NCBI GenBank assembly: GCA_963931925.1
Contig: OZ007573.1
Coordinates: 37,976,796 to 38,040,795 of the forward strand
Origin: Onchidella celtica
Taxonomy: Eukaryota; Mollusca; Gastropoda; Systellommatophora; Onchidiidae
DNA length: 64,000 nt
Reading direction: 5' to 3'
Shown here: one piece after another, positions 43,501-52,800 of the stretch
Position numbering within the stretch: position 1 is the stretch's first letter
Layout: each line of letters opens with the position of its first letter
Program-made: the position numbers and the translations under genes
The notes under the pieces: model-generated
Told to the model about the DNA's origin: nothing
The model's input: the letters and a program-made list of their open reading frames with translations, nothing else
Databases searched by the model: none

Positions 43501-45974
43501 TAACAATTAACAGTTTAAAAAACTGCATACATTAGTGTCATGAGTAAATACTGATTGCATACACATGTATTTCTTTTAAGTTATAATCAAATTTTTGTAA
43601 CAAAATGTGTCCATGATTACAATCAACATGTGAGTCTAAATTCTGTCCATATCTTATGGCTTTCGAACAGCTGAAGTTCTCGAATGCGGCTCTTAAATTA
43701 AGCAAGTTCGGTCACCCCTTTTACTTTTATGGCATAAAAAACAACAACCTGTAAACAACAAAAAACATTTTGCAATAATCTGAGTCACACTGACAGTCTT
43801 TGAAGCAGCACAATCTTCAGTAGAATGAATCATTGATCTTGTTGTTTAGAGATCGTAAATGTGTTACAAAATTTATTGTCAAAACACTGCAAAATCTTGA
43901 CTTTCAGTGAATGCAAAAGAATAAAAACAAAGAAAAAAAACGTGGTAAATTATAATTTTGCGCACCAGATGACCCATTCCATTCAGATGGTCATTTTTTA
44001 TCACAAAATGATTTTCACATTATACTGATTTTTCAGTCAACTGTTTCCAGTTAGGAAAAATACAAAAACTATTCTCCAGAAGAAATCTGGGTGTTTGCGT
44101 TTAAGTCCAGTCATCAATGGTCACACTTAGGTCTAGTGGTCACAGAACGGTGCATGGGTATTTTAGCTTGGGTGTTGTTGCATGTGTTGTTGTTGTAATC
44201 AATTGTGAAGGTGTGGCTGAGCAGCATGGTTATCACTGAATAAACTATGTACACACTGACCAATAAAAAATATTGCTACTTATGCTACCTCAACCACAAG
44301 TAGGCTACTAGTACAACAATTAAATGGTTGCACACTGGTCTTGACCATCTGTAACTATAAAGTATAAGTATACAAATGGCCAAATCTTGAGGATTAAATA
44401 TGCAAGGCGTTATTTACAAGGCATACCTTGAAACTAACTCTAGCGTTATTTTCAAGGCATACCTTAACAGCTTCTGATTGGTCAATGAAACATGCCTTGA
44501 AAATAACGCTGGCGTTAGTTCCAAGGCATACCTTGAGTCCAATAAACAATACATAGCTACCCCGGCGGCTTTCCCTGATATGTCAATCTGACTACTACCC
44601 AGACGAACATCGGCCTACGGCCTCGATGATACAAACTGACTAGACCCTCACGTCGTTACATATCAGTCTGACAATGCACAGTCTAAGGCTCCACGTTTAG
44701 AAATACTGAAACAGCTTCTGATTGGTCAATGAAACATGCCTTGAAAATAACGCTGGCGTTAGTTCCAAGGCATGCCTTGAAAATAACCACTTCGATTAAA
44801 TATACGCCTAGGCGTACCCCTTTAATAATTTTAATTCATTAGCTCATGCTTTTTAAATCAGATGTTTTGACCATTTAAACTGTGTAAGATTGTGCCCATC
44901 CCCCAACCCTACCAAAGTGCAACAAATTGTAAAGGAAAAAATAGAATCAAATTCTCTCTAATTCATTTTCTTCAGTCTGAAGTGTTTGTGGCACTTGAGT
45001 TCATGTATAATATCTCCTAATCCTATCTCTTTTACTTTTTACCAATCTGCTAGACATTGCACTACTAGATCTAGTAGGAGTAGGAATGAATGGAAAGAAA
45101 TGCTTTCAGCAGAGCTAAAAAAAAAATGTTTTCTTGCCCCCCCCCCCCCCCGACGACCTTTTGTGAATGGGTCGCATTATACCACTCCTTGCCCACGCCC
45201 ACACACTACCCTCGCGAACATGAGGCAGGTCACTTGATTGCTTCGGGTATTTCCGGAGCTTATTAATAATTCCTTTAAAGCGATTATAGATCTAGCCTAA
45301 GCTTAAATCGATAAAAGTAAAAGGTTGTGAAATTACGTTTTCACATTCACAAGGTCTGAACGTCAAAATGAGCTGTAAAGAACAAGAACAGCCCTGCGCT
45401 TACCAATGAATATATCAACATTGACCAATTATACTCTGAGGGTCTGGGCCATGTCAGCTTGATTTGAACCATAATAATTAATATTACGCTGTGGCTATTC
45501 TTACGGCAGCCTACCAACTGTTAGTCCATTGTCAGATTGATATATATGTAACGACGTGAGGGTCTAGACAGTTTGTATCATCGAGGCCGTAGGCCGATGT
45601 TCGTCTGGGCAGTAGTCAGATTGACACATCAGGGTGAGCCGCCGGGGTAGCTATGTATTGTTTTCACTCGTTAACTCTAAGAAGGACTTCCGAATGCATT
45701 CTATAGTCCGAGTGAAAACAATAGATCTAGAGAGATCTAGATCTAGAATCTAGATCTAGATCTAGATCTAATTAAATCAAATGAAATCGAAATAAATATG
45801 GAATGGTAGAGTCTGGGCCATTCTCAATTTAAATGCCAAGAAAAAAACCCAAAATTAATTAACGCCCCCCCCCCCAATGATTCTAATTTCAAAATTTTAA
45901 TTTCTTCATACACAAACGTGCAAGAAAATGCTACATACCAATTCGTAGGCTTTCGAAGAAGCAGGGTTCGCCAT
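31318..45974 (-). CDS. TMEM272-like: TMEM272-like four-transmembrane protein gene (six coding exons)
   Basis: Coding exons, in transcript order, are 45939-45974, 36643-36748, 36092-36202, 35607-35666, 32528-32731 and 31318-31514. All have GT donors, AG acceptors and compatible phases. Together they give 714 nt, or 237 residues plus TAG. The N-terminus is proline-rich and cytoplasmic, with PPQY, LPSY and PPTY motifs of the kind that bind WW domains. Hydrophobic segments follow: FLKVFLIIILSTIGFTILL running into FMAVPVSMIVMG; MIPIYLIVAGCFGTAKNLF; VVNCFLFAWFIAGCVFIY; and a long cysteine-rich one near WITTAVYIIMAASCCCVC. The YLDDCP and IPIYLIV blocks are what I know from the TMEM272 family; its function is not established. 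Intron 1 (about 9.2 kb) carries a hAT-like element with a Tc1/mariner inside. Intron 4 carries a piggyBac-like element with a solo LTR, at 33031-34693. The gene is head-to-head with a SLAIN gene. Confidence 0.85.
31684..32050 (+). mobile_element. TTAA-flanked MITE, family B, copy B1
   Basis: The 367 bp element is flanked by TTAA (31680-31683 and 32051-32054). Its ends are CGCTCACCCTGCG and CGCAGGGTGAGGG. It is an internally deleted version of the ~715-745 bp family members at 33031-34693 and 62758-63471. No coding capacity. The TTAA target points to mobilisation by a piggyBac-type transposase. It lies in intron 5 of the TMEM272-like gene. Confidence 0.8.
32528..32731 (-). CDS. TMEM272-like exon 5
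   Basis: A 204 bp exon between a TTCTTAG acceptor and a GTGAGT donor. It encodes SLYLDDCPCERMIPIYLIVA, then a charged cytoplasmic loop (KTEEEREEDQKKV) and VVNCFLFAWFIAG. This is the most diagnostic exon for the family. Confidence 0.9.
33031..34693 (+). mobile_element. TTAA-flanked MITE, family B, copy B2 (split by a solo LTR)
   Basis: TTAA at 33027-33030 and 34694-34697 flanks termini CTCTCACCCCGCGC and its near complement. Without the 912 bp LTR and its 5-bp duplication the element is about 746 bp and collinear with copy B3 (62758-63471, minus strand), which shows the uninterrupted sequence. It is in intron 4 of the TMEM272-like gene. Confidence 0.8.
33234..34145 (-). mobile_element. Solo LTR (family 1), second copy
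   Basis: It runs TGTCACAAATCCCAGACTGG to CACTCGTGACA on the plus strand, which is the reverse complement of the family at 8493-9641. The 5-bp target duplication CCTTA is at 33229-33233 and 34146-34150. The empty site (AAACCTTAGTCTGTCAG) is present in family-B copy B3 near 63263-63279 on the minus strand. Confidence 0.9.
35607..35666 (-). CDS. TMEM272-like exon 4
   Basis: A 60 bp exon with a TTGCAG acceptor and a GTAAGG donor. It encodes GFTILLGIFMAVPVSMIVMG, a membrane segment. Both ends are in phase 1 and join exons 3 and 5 cleanly. Confidence 0.85.
36092..36202 (-). CDS. TMEM272-like exon 3
   Basis: A 111 bp exon with a TTTTTTCAG acceptor and a GTAAGT donor. It encodes EPPPTYESLYGRVKAARSE and then FLKVFLIIILST. 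The paralogous exon is at 3227-3337. Confidence 0.9.
36643..36748 (-). CDS. TMEM272-like exon 2
   Basis: A 106 bp exon with a CTTTAG acceptor and a GTAACA donor. It encodes EDVEAPPQYTERSNVSEGDG and LPSYNQATESTPQ. The paralogous exon is at 3766-3871. Confidence 0.85.
38583..38778. repeat. Exact 98-bp tandem duplication
   Basis: Unit 1 is 38583-38680 and unit 2 is 38681-38778, both running TGTAACTTATAC to CATTGTTG without a visible difference. It is either very recent or an assembly artefact. Confidence 0.9.
39411..41585 (+). mobile_element. Full-length Tc1/mariner-type element with long catalytic spacer
   Basis: Inverted repeats begin TAGTTTGTTCCAAAATTCAT at the left (39411) and TAGTTCGTTCCAAAATTCAT at the right (reverse complement, ending 41585): one mismatch. 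TA flanks both ends (39409-39410 and 41586-41587). One transposase gene fills the centre. It inserted into the older hAT-like element. Confidence 0.9.
39890..41169 (+). pseudogene. Tc1/mariner (IS630-like) transposase, one frameshift and one stop
   Basis: The open part is 40153-41169 (338 codons to TAA). Upstream, the same protein can be followed. A start MALKYKFTS at 39890 is shifted out of frame near 39916-39920. Then ETRRGCLYVDINDPFKRTRH and LGIGLKSLKRWLQESD follow, with TAA at 40087-40089 before RGRKEKIDDFDKN. The catalytic residues look present: Asp in IVYLDETWV, Asp in CLVMDNASYHN, Glu in LIELVWAKVKG. About 81 residues lie between the second Asp and the Glu, against 34-41 in typical Tc1/mariner members. 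This fits a long-spacer group (I recall DD82E, 'Sailor'; the assignment is inference). Two residues are missing from the usual NP before IELVW. It would cut and paste the element through the flanking repeats, but this copy is probably inactive. Confidence 0.8.
41776..42200 (+). pseudogene. hAT transposase N-terminal remnant with BED zinc finger
   Basis: The frame reads CLICHGSLSHYKASNLKHHY followed by ETNHKKHF at 41876-41960, a BED-type C2H2 finger of hAT transposases. Further on, EASFVLSWNI, YSDRSEFV and, after a frameshift, DIAEVVAAFDPDNT follow as expected for this family. Stops and shifts make it dead. The catalytic and dimerisation regions are absent. Confidence 0.65.
42341..42360. repeat. 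(AAT)n microsatellite
   Basis: A run of about six to seven AAT units directly before GGATGGCATTTATATAGCGC. It may be a retroposon tail. Confidence 0.8.
42414..42977 (+). pseudogene. Internally deleted LINE RT fragment with GAA tail
   Basis: It starts in KKPGTTECDQHRTISLMSH and continues ETQFGFVADKGT and LCFIDYSKAFDKVRNDDLF. A short in-frame piece DSKDLRILRNLYWEH then joins directly to the C-terminal KIEGRRSRGRQR and YIDSLNNYA blocks. The catalytic DD region is deleted. One stop lies near 42578 (GT*NAVFT). The end is a GAAGAAGAAGAAGAAGA tail (42960-42976). It lies inside the hAT-like element. Confidence 0.75.
43238..43455 (-). repeat. SINE-like repeat, second copy
   Basis: The reverse complement of about 10950-11140, including TTTTCGTCCTTATCCGAGAA in plus orientation. 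The tail part is missing. Confidence 0.75.
44407..44790. mobile_element. MITE-like element with palindromic termini
   Basis: About 30 bp inverted ends: the left has GTTATTTACAAGGCATACCT, the right complement GTTATTTTCAAGGCATGCCT. Within it a ~70 bp unit (CTTCTGATTGGTCAATGAAA onward) occurs twice as a direct repeat (44467-44536 and 44711-44780). Perfect short palindromes such as CAAGGCATGCCTTG are present. Non-coding. Confidence 0.6.
45540..45665 (-). repeat. Inverted copy of the core of the 44.4-kb element
   Basis: ATCGAGGCCGTAGGCCGATG and its flanks match 44545-44660 in reverse complement. Together they could form a hairpin with a ~0.9 kb loop. A shorter related segment is at 47187-47233. 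Confidence 0.75.
45722..45770. repeat. AGATCT/TAGATC repeat run
   Basis: Repeated TAGATC units with minor interruptions, upstream of TMEM272-like exon 1 (inside its first intron). Similar short runs occur at 29287-29312 and 29889-29905. Confidence 0.85.
45939..45974 (-). CDS. TMEM272-like exon 1 (start codon)
   Basis: ATG on the minus strand at 45972-45974 opens MANPASSKAYEL, followed by a GTATGT donor. The 12-codon exon joins exon 2 in phase 0. It is short, so the start is less certain than the rest. The adjacent divergent promoter supports it. Confidence 0.65.
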
Positions 45975-46572
45975 TTTGAAAAGGCCAACGATCAGAGGAT
46001 TCAGAGTTCAGAGCGACAATGGTTTCTATTACCAGATTTTCTTCCAAGACCATTCACTGTAAAATGAAGAGTTGCATAAAAAAAATAAAAAATTAATGAT
46101 CAAAGTAATTAATTCTTCCTATGTTAACAACTGCATCAATATGGCAAAAACATTCATTTAGGTTAACTTAGAACATCCTGATTGCTTTTTCTTACAAAAA
46201 CATCACAATGTACAAATTCCATGGGTCTGCGAGCTAATTATCGGCACATGAAACTTGGCATCACTTATTAAAGGCCACGATACTAATGTGACAAAACCTG
46301 CAAACTTAGCTCTGTTAATTTGCATTGTAGTTTTATACTTTATTATTTAAAGTAAATAGAGTGCTCATTTTTAAAATCTTTTGTGTACTTGTCCAGTCAC
46401 CTACATCAAGACAAAAAGGCATATTTTCTTGAAGTTCCGCTACTTCGCACCCTCTGCGCATGCGTCAGTTCAGTTCCAAGATGGCGACTCTTGTGAAGTG
46501 AATTAGCCTATTGTCTGCACAAACCAAGGAAATAATTTTCTTGCATATTGCGTATGCTGAAATTCTTGAAAG
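45975..46572. promoter_or_regulatory. Bidirectional promoter between TMEM272-like and SLAIN-like genes
   Basis: The 598 bp separates two divergent start codons. TGCGCATGCG (46455-46464) matches the NRF1 palindrome and CCAAGATGGCGAC (46476-46488) matches YY1, both common in divergent metazoan housekeeping promoters. The ATG inside the YY1-like site would start a six-codon upstream ORF (46481-46501) if transcription begins upstream of it. No TATA box is evident near these sites. Confidence 0.6.
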
Positions 46573-46850
46573 ATGGACAGTCCTGAGCCCATTATTGACC
46601 CCCATAATGAGGTTCGCAAGCTTCAAGAGCTTGTTAAAAAGCTTGAACGTCAAAATGAAGTGTTAAGAAGTAAACAATCGGTAGTAGGAACGCAACGGAA
46701 TGGAGATCTCGATCAAGTGAACACGAACAACAACGTCAACGATGTTGATGAACCAACAGACATCAGTAAAGTGAAATTAAAAGGAAACTTAGCTTTAGAT
46801 GACTTTGAGGATGTCGATGTTTCTGATCTTTCAATTGAAGATGACAGCTG
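46573..46850 (+). CDS. SLAIN-like exon 1
   Basis: ATG 46573 begins MDSPEPIID. The exon ends in the first two bases of the Trp codon of DDSW, before a GTGAGC donor. The coiled coil (residues about 12-35) is encoded here. Confidence 0.88.
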
Positions 46851-49800
46851 GTGAGCAAACTTTACAACTATTGTAACAACTATCACATTAGTGATGAGAT
46901 TGATTTGACAAGCTAAAAATCGAGTTCACAGTTCAGACACCATCATTTAATCATTGCTGATCACTCATTCAGTCGAGATACAAGGGATCACATAATTTGA
47001 CCCATGGCTTCATCCAAAGATTAGCAGGCCCTATTACTGCATAGGCCCCCCTCTGAATATGATTATTTAAAGTTAGCTTCACAGGGAAAGCAGGAAGGAA
47101 TTCCGTACGAGATCCGCACTGTTGCCGACAAAGCGCCAAAGACCAGAAACTAACACAACTACCCCAGCCCCTTTTCGCCTGAGTAGTCAAATCTGACTAC
47201 CGCCCATTGATACAAACTGACTAGACCCTCACGCCCCCAACATTGCTTTTTTTCCAATGACAATTGGATAAACTAACAAAATTAATAAGTACCGAAAAAA
47301 TATATAGGGTTTTTTATCAAAAAGTGCGGATCTCGTAAGGAATTCCTCCCGGAAAGCATTTCTGTGGACTCTAGATCTAGGCCCTATTATATATCCCAGC
47401 CACAGATTTTCTTTTCCATTTTCTGATAGAAATGGTAAGGGGTAGGCCTATAGGTAGAATGCGCATATATCATAGGTGCCACTTTTCCGCTGTTTAGCGG
47501 TTTTCCGCTATTTGAATTTTTTCCAACTTTCGCCCGCTATGCGCTGGTTGTGCAGCTAGATCTACTCCAAATTTTTTTCTTCCGGTTTCGTGATGTGAAG
47601 AATTTAAAAAACACCAAAAAATCCGCGCAAGCCTGCTATCGCGAGTCCGAGATATCGGCCTAATTTGCGCCTACTTTTAGCATACCCCGCGTCCGAGGGC
47701 GCATCGTCAACATAGTGCTACTGTTGTGTACTGTCTGATTCGCCGTTTTGGATCAAGAGCTCCACATGCATCAGCAGCTCTTCATCGTGCTGACAATAAC
47801 GCGAACTTGAAAGTGAGCGAAGGGTCACAGGGTCATGAGACTCTACTGTGTCCGGTAAAGACCGGCTTGTTCCGCGTGTCGTATGAGTATGAGTGAATGT
47901 AGCCTATCATGTGTTGCACTGACTTCGTGTGTCAGCCCATGTCACCACCAGCATTAATGCTTTAGATGCCTGCAATGGTAGATCTACTCGAACTTTTATT
48001 GTCGATTGACAACGGATGCTTTCGTTTGGAATGCCTGGTTGCTTGGTTCCTTGTGTATTGTAAACGTGGAATGTTGCGCGGATCGATATGACGTGTCAGT
48101 ATTGTTACATAAAAACCTAAAATCTAGGTCAAGGTCGAGCATGACCACTAGATCTGTACCGTTACATGTTGTACGGCTACTAGGCTAATAATCGTTGTAC
48201 AAGACCAACCCGACGACGGTTGGTTTAGTTTACAAAGGCCTCAAGGGGCCCGCCTCAGATTCTTCTCGTTCTCTGGCGTCAATATCATCGGGCATAGCCG
48301 GATTTCAACCTATTCAGTCCAATAAACGGTACTTATCAAGCGTGAGTGAGACCTATAAGCCTGGCCCTTCTATTATAACCACGGGGGCCGTAAGCAGTGT
48401 GAGTGAAGCAACAGCATACTGCTAAAACTGTATTTTCATGGGTACGGAAACGAAAATGTTTAAACTCCATTAGGTAGACAGGTAGTCCTATTTCACTTGA
48501 TGGGTTTTTGACGTTTCCGTTGACGTTTCTATTTCCGTATAAAGGAAAACCCAGCAAAACGGCGTTGAATTGAAGGGAGATAACAGGGTCAATTTTTTGG
48601 GCTCAAGGGACACAATATACTATACATGTTTGTGATAGTTTCTGCAAACTTATTGGATAAATTTTTCCTTATTCAGATTAACTGTTCTATGAAATGTTAT
48701 TCATCTTGGACAAAAACTGCTGCAGTCACATATTATATTATGAACAAAGAAAGTTGTAGGTGTACAGGAAATACTTAGCAATTGTGGTACATCATTGTGA
48801 CATGTAAAGTGTTTTGTTCTCTATTTGAAATTTGCCTTTATGTGGCATTGGTGTCTGTTCTTGCTATTACATTAAACGTCATTTAGTTCGTTTAGCAACG
48901 CCCCCCTCCTCCAACCCCTCCCCCCGGCGAGTCGAAAAAAAGTTCCTCCTTTTTCATAATTCCTGGGCGGCACCTATGATATATCCGCCATCTTGGCTGT
49001 CTGGACCCACGCATCACCATGGCGATTGTGGCCTTGATTTTGATTCGTTAGCCGATTTGCACTGCAACCACGGAGGGTGTCACTAACCAACCGGTGGCGA
49101 ACTAAAAGTAATTCACTACAGTAAACAATGACACGTGTGAACATGTTCAGTGGGAGACGTTCAGTCAGTTCTTTCACTTCCTTTCCCTTGTTTACACGGA
49201 TGGTAGAGAATCTGACCCTGTCATAACAATCAGCTACAATGCAACCAGCAAGCACTTTAACCGCTCTCTAAAGACATATCTCGAAGTTACAGTCATCAGC
49301 TGATCCACCCGCCATCTTGGGTGTCGGAAGAACAAAACAAAAACACGCTGTGATGTCATGCGCATTCTAGTTTCTACCCATGAGAAGTTGACAGGGATAA
49401 AATTAGATTTTTAAGGTTTGGGATAAGGACAGGCTCAAAGCTAGGTGAAGAGTGACGAATAGAGTGGTCTCGCGAATATATTTTCTGAATCTCATGAGTC
49501 ATGCGTTGTTTTGCAATGAAATGATACCACTGTATTCAAATTATGAAATCAGGGATGGAACTGGTTCCGGAAAGTCCGGAAATTTTTTTCCGCCGTCATT
49601 TATCCCTGCGTTATCGATATATTGTCCAGCAAGAAAGTTAAACTGCGAAAAGAGCATTAAAAGAGCGATTCCTGGAAAATGCCAATTACCGGAAGTAAGC
49701 AGATTGGCACTTCCGATCTTCAGCTCCTGGTGTTTTTCGCTGTGTAGCTCTAGGTAGGCTTACAGTCTTTGAGTGACAGATCTATCACCCGTGAAAAGAG

Positions 49801-52800
49801 TTAACGTGATGAAACATCGAGTGTGATTGTTTTGTGACTCATGAGTGATTTTCTGTTGGATTTATTACTGGTGAAGCATGTGAGATATTTCAAGGTAGTG
49901 ATAGTGAATTATTATAGTTATTAGTAGTCTTTAATTTTCACGGCATCGTTCAAATAAAAGTAGAGGGCTAGACTCTAGACCTAGATCTAGGTCTACACTA
50001 AATTTAGAACCAGGCACAAAGAGACTTTGTCAACATGGTGCAATGTCAGACTCAAGAGTCACGTTTTTCAAAATATAGCTTAGATCTAGAAATAGAAAAG
50101 GATCACATCTAGCGTTTTTTGTTTTTTTTTACCTGCTCCTTTTGGATGGCGCCTCGAGGTTGATTAGTACTTTGCTGTTATCTGACAATCTATGGTAACT
50201 TAGTATTGTTAGAATAAATGACCTTACCTTTCCTTATCAGGGTTATCTTTGGTTACCGGTATGGTAAATGGGTTAGTTTTTCATAACCCTCTTGATAGTT
50301 CGTCTAAAACTGGATAGACAGAAACTGGTAGAAGGAGGGTGAGGAGGGAACGATAAATGTTAAATCCACGCATACACAAGACTGATTAATATTAGTGTCC
50401 TATGCTATGTCCCCGGCCCATACAGGTCACGGGGCGGAGCAACCCACAAGCCCGCACCAGAGTGGTGCCATCACTGTCAAATATTTTCTCGTCACCATCT
50501 TTTAACACTAGCCAAAACACCGAATACTGCAAGAGGGCCTTTGCTACGGTGACACTGTTACTGTTATACCTTACACCTATTCGGAGTGGTTAACTGAGTT
50601 AGTTGCTTGTATGTAGTAGGAGATGTGCTGGCCTTTAGCTTTCTTGTACTGATTTATGTTTTTATTGTCCCTCCCGAGTTATAGATGGTTCTCTGTCAGG
50701 GATCCCCCCCGACGGTCAGACCTCACTCAACGGGGCTGCTCAGGGAAAATCCCCCCAACTAGGTCTCCCGGGACACTCCCTGGAGCAAACGCTCTCCCCT
50801 CTCCAGGCCAGGCAACGACCACAAAGGTAGTGGCCTGCCCCGAAGGTGGGAAAGGGGACAGCTGACCATACGGGAGGGGGTCCATCCTGAGACCCCCATC
50901 TTTTTGTGTGTTGCGTTTTTCCTGCGTGTTATCCCGGCTGTGTCCTACCTGTTGTTGCAAAGTTAGTTGTCATTGTTATCTGCCATGTCGCGTTACAAGT
51001 GCCTTTCTAGCGTTACAAGTGCCTTTGTTTTCAGTGTTTCATTCAGGATGAATTGTGTCTTGGTAGGTTAAAGATTAAATGTGTTTGTTAGAATATTAGG
51101 CTTGTGTTGAAGTGGAGCTTGTTTGATAACAACAAAAAAAAAGGGGGGGTAAGGGAATTACCAAAGTTAGATCTACCTTGCATTAGGTAGGGATTAGTTC
51201 AACAAATCTTTGGATTTATAAGTTACTGGTAATAAGCTATGTGTTTTGGATAGCATGTAAACTTCCAGTGTAACCCATCTAGATCTAAGATTTAAATGTG
51301 GTCTTATAAGAGACAAGTGAGAAATGACTTGGAATCAAGATGGCACATCATGCCATTCATACTTATCATATCTCTAGGACAAATTCCTGATGGTATTGTT
51401 GACATGCCTTTGTGTGTTGTTGAGTCATCCTTTACATTGGCGTGTGCCAAGAGCTTGCCGGAAAAAGTTCAGGAAATTTTTTTGTGGCCTGGTTCCATCC
51501 CTGTGAAATTTAACAAAGATTACATGTCGAACTGGAGTGTTTGAATGTTAAAGTGGGAGAACTTCAGAATGTGAGAATGGGTCTATGACCAGATTTTCTT
51601 AAATACTAGTAATGGAATTTTCCAAATTGCAGGGGTACACGAATCCTTGCAATGTGACCTTAGAAATGGCCAAGCATGGGGGCGACTGAATCTTTTAATA
51701 TAGAGATGTTTTTTATACCTAACAAAAATACTAACATGCAGCTTGATGATTATTTGCTGAGTATAACATTAAAGAAGCTGAGGAAAATGAAAAATGACTG
51801 GCTTGAAGAGCGAGTAAGAGAAACTCAGAAATATGCCGACACAAACAACACTAGAAAGTTCTTTGAGAGCCTCCGAGCTGTGTTTGGACCATCCCGCTCT
51901 GGCACTACGCCACTTCTTGCGTCAGATGGTTCAGCACGCATTGTTGAATTGAATGCCATAATTCAGCGTTGGGCAGAACATTTCGGAGGTGTGCTAAATC
52001 GGCCATCAAATATAAATACTGAGTCCATTGACCGCCTCCCTCAGACTCCTATTAATACAGCTCTTGCCAAGCCATTCACAGCAAATGAGACCCGAACTGC
52101 CACAAATCAGATGTCCTTTAACAAATCACCAGGCGTGGATTCAATTCCTGCTGAGGTGTATGCCTTCGGTGGAGAAAAGCTTATTGAAAGGTTGACCGAG
52201 TTGTTCAATCATATGTTGAAAGCAGGGAAGCTGCCACAGGACTTCAAAGATGCTTCAGTCATCCATCTGTACAAAAACAAAGGGGACAGCCAAGTCTGTG
52301 ACAACCATCGGGGAATCTCTCTACTTTCAATTGCTGGCAAAATATTGGCAAGAATGCTTCTGAATCGCCTTCTTGATCACCTCTCGTCAAATGACTTGCT
52401 TCCCGAGAGCCAATGTGGCTTTCGTAAAGAGAGGGGAACGGCGGATATGATTTTTGCTGCCAGACAGATTCAGGAAAAATGCATGGAACAAAATAAAGCG
52501 CTGTATATCACATTTGTTGACCTCACAAAAGCATTTGACACAGTGTGTCGTGAAGGCCTCTGGAAAATCTTGACGAAGTTTGGGTGTCCACCCGAATTCA
52601 TCATAATAGTGCGCCAGTTTCATGATGGCATGCAAGCTGCAGTCAAAAGCAGCGGCAGTGTTTCAGAGCCCTTTGCTGTCACAAATGGGGTAAAACAGGG
52701 TTGTGTCTTAGCCCCAACTCTGTTCAGCATCATGTTCTCTGCAATGATACAAGAAGCCTTTAGCTCTCCTCCTCAAGGGGTAAGCATCAAGTATCGAACT

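Larger units (their letters stand above)
37234..43724 (+). mobile_element. Degraded hAT-like DNA transposon containing later insertions
   Basis: The left end CAGGGGTGGCCAAACC and right end GGTCACCCC-(TTTTAC) resemble hAT termini. The flanks TTATATGG (37226-37233) and TTTTATGG (43725-43732) fit an 8-bp duplication with one change. The paralogous block at 4421-4440 has the empty site. Inside are a BED-finger transposase remnant (41776-42200), a Tc1/mariner-type element (39411-41585), a LINE fragment and a SINE-like copy. It sits in TMEM272-like intron 1. Confidence 0.75.

Noticed and set aside
48195..48425. 76-codon ORF in the 47.5-49.0 kb element
   Set aside because: Serine-rich, no known motif, too short and isolated to support a gene.
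49452..49757. 101-codon plus-strand ORF in SLAIN intron 1
   Set aside because: No splice-compatible ends in phase with exons 1 and 2, and no recognisable family.
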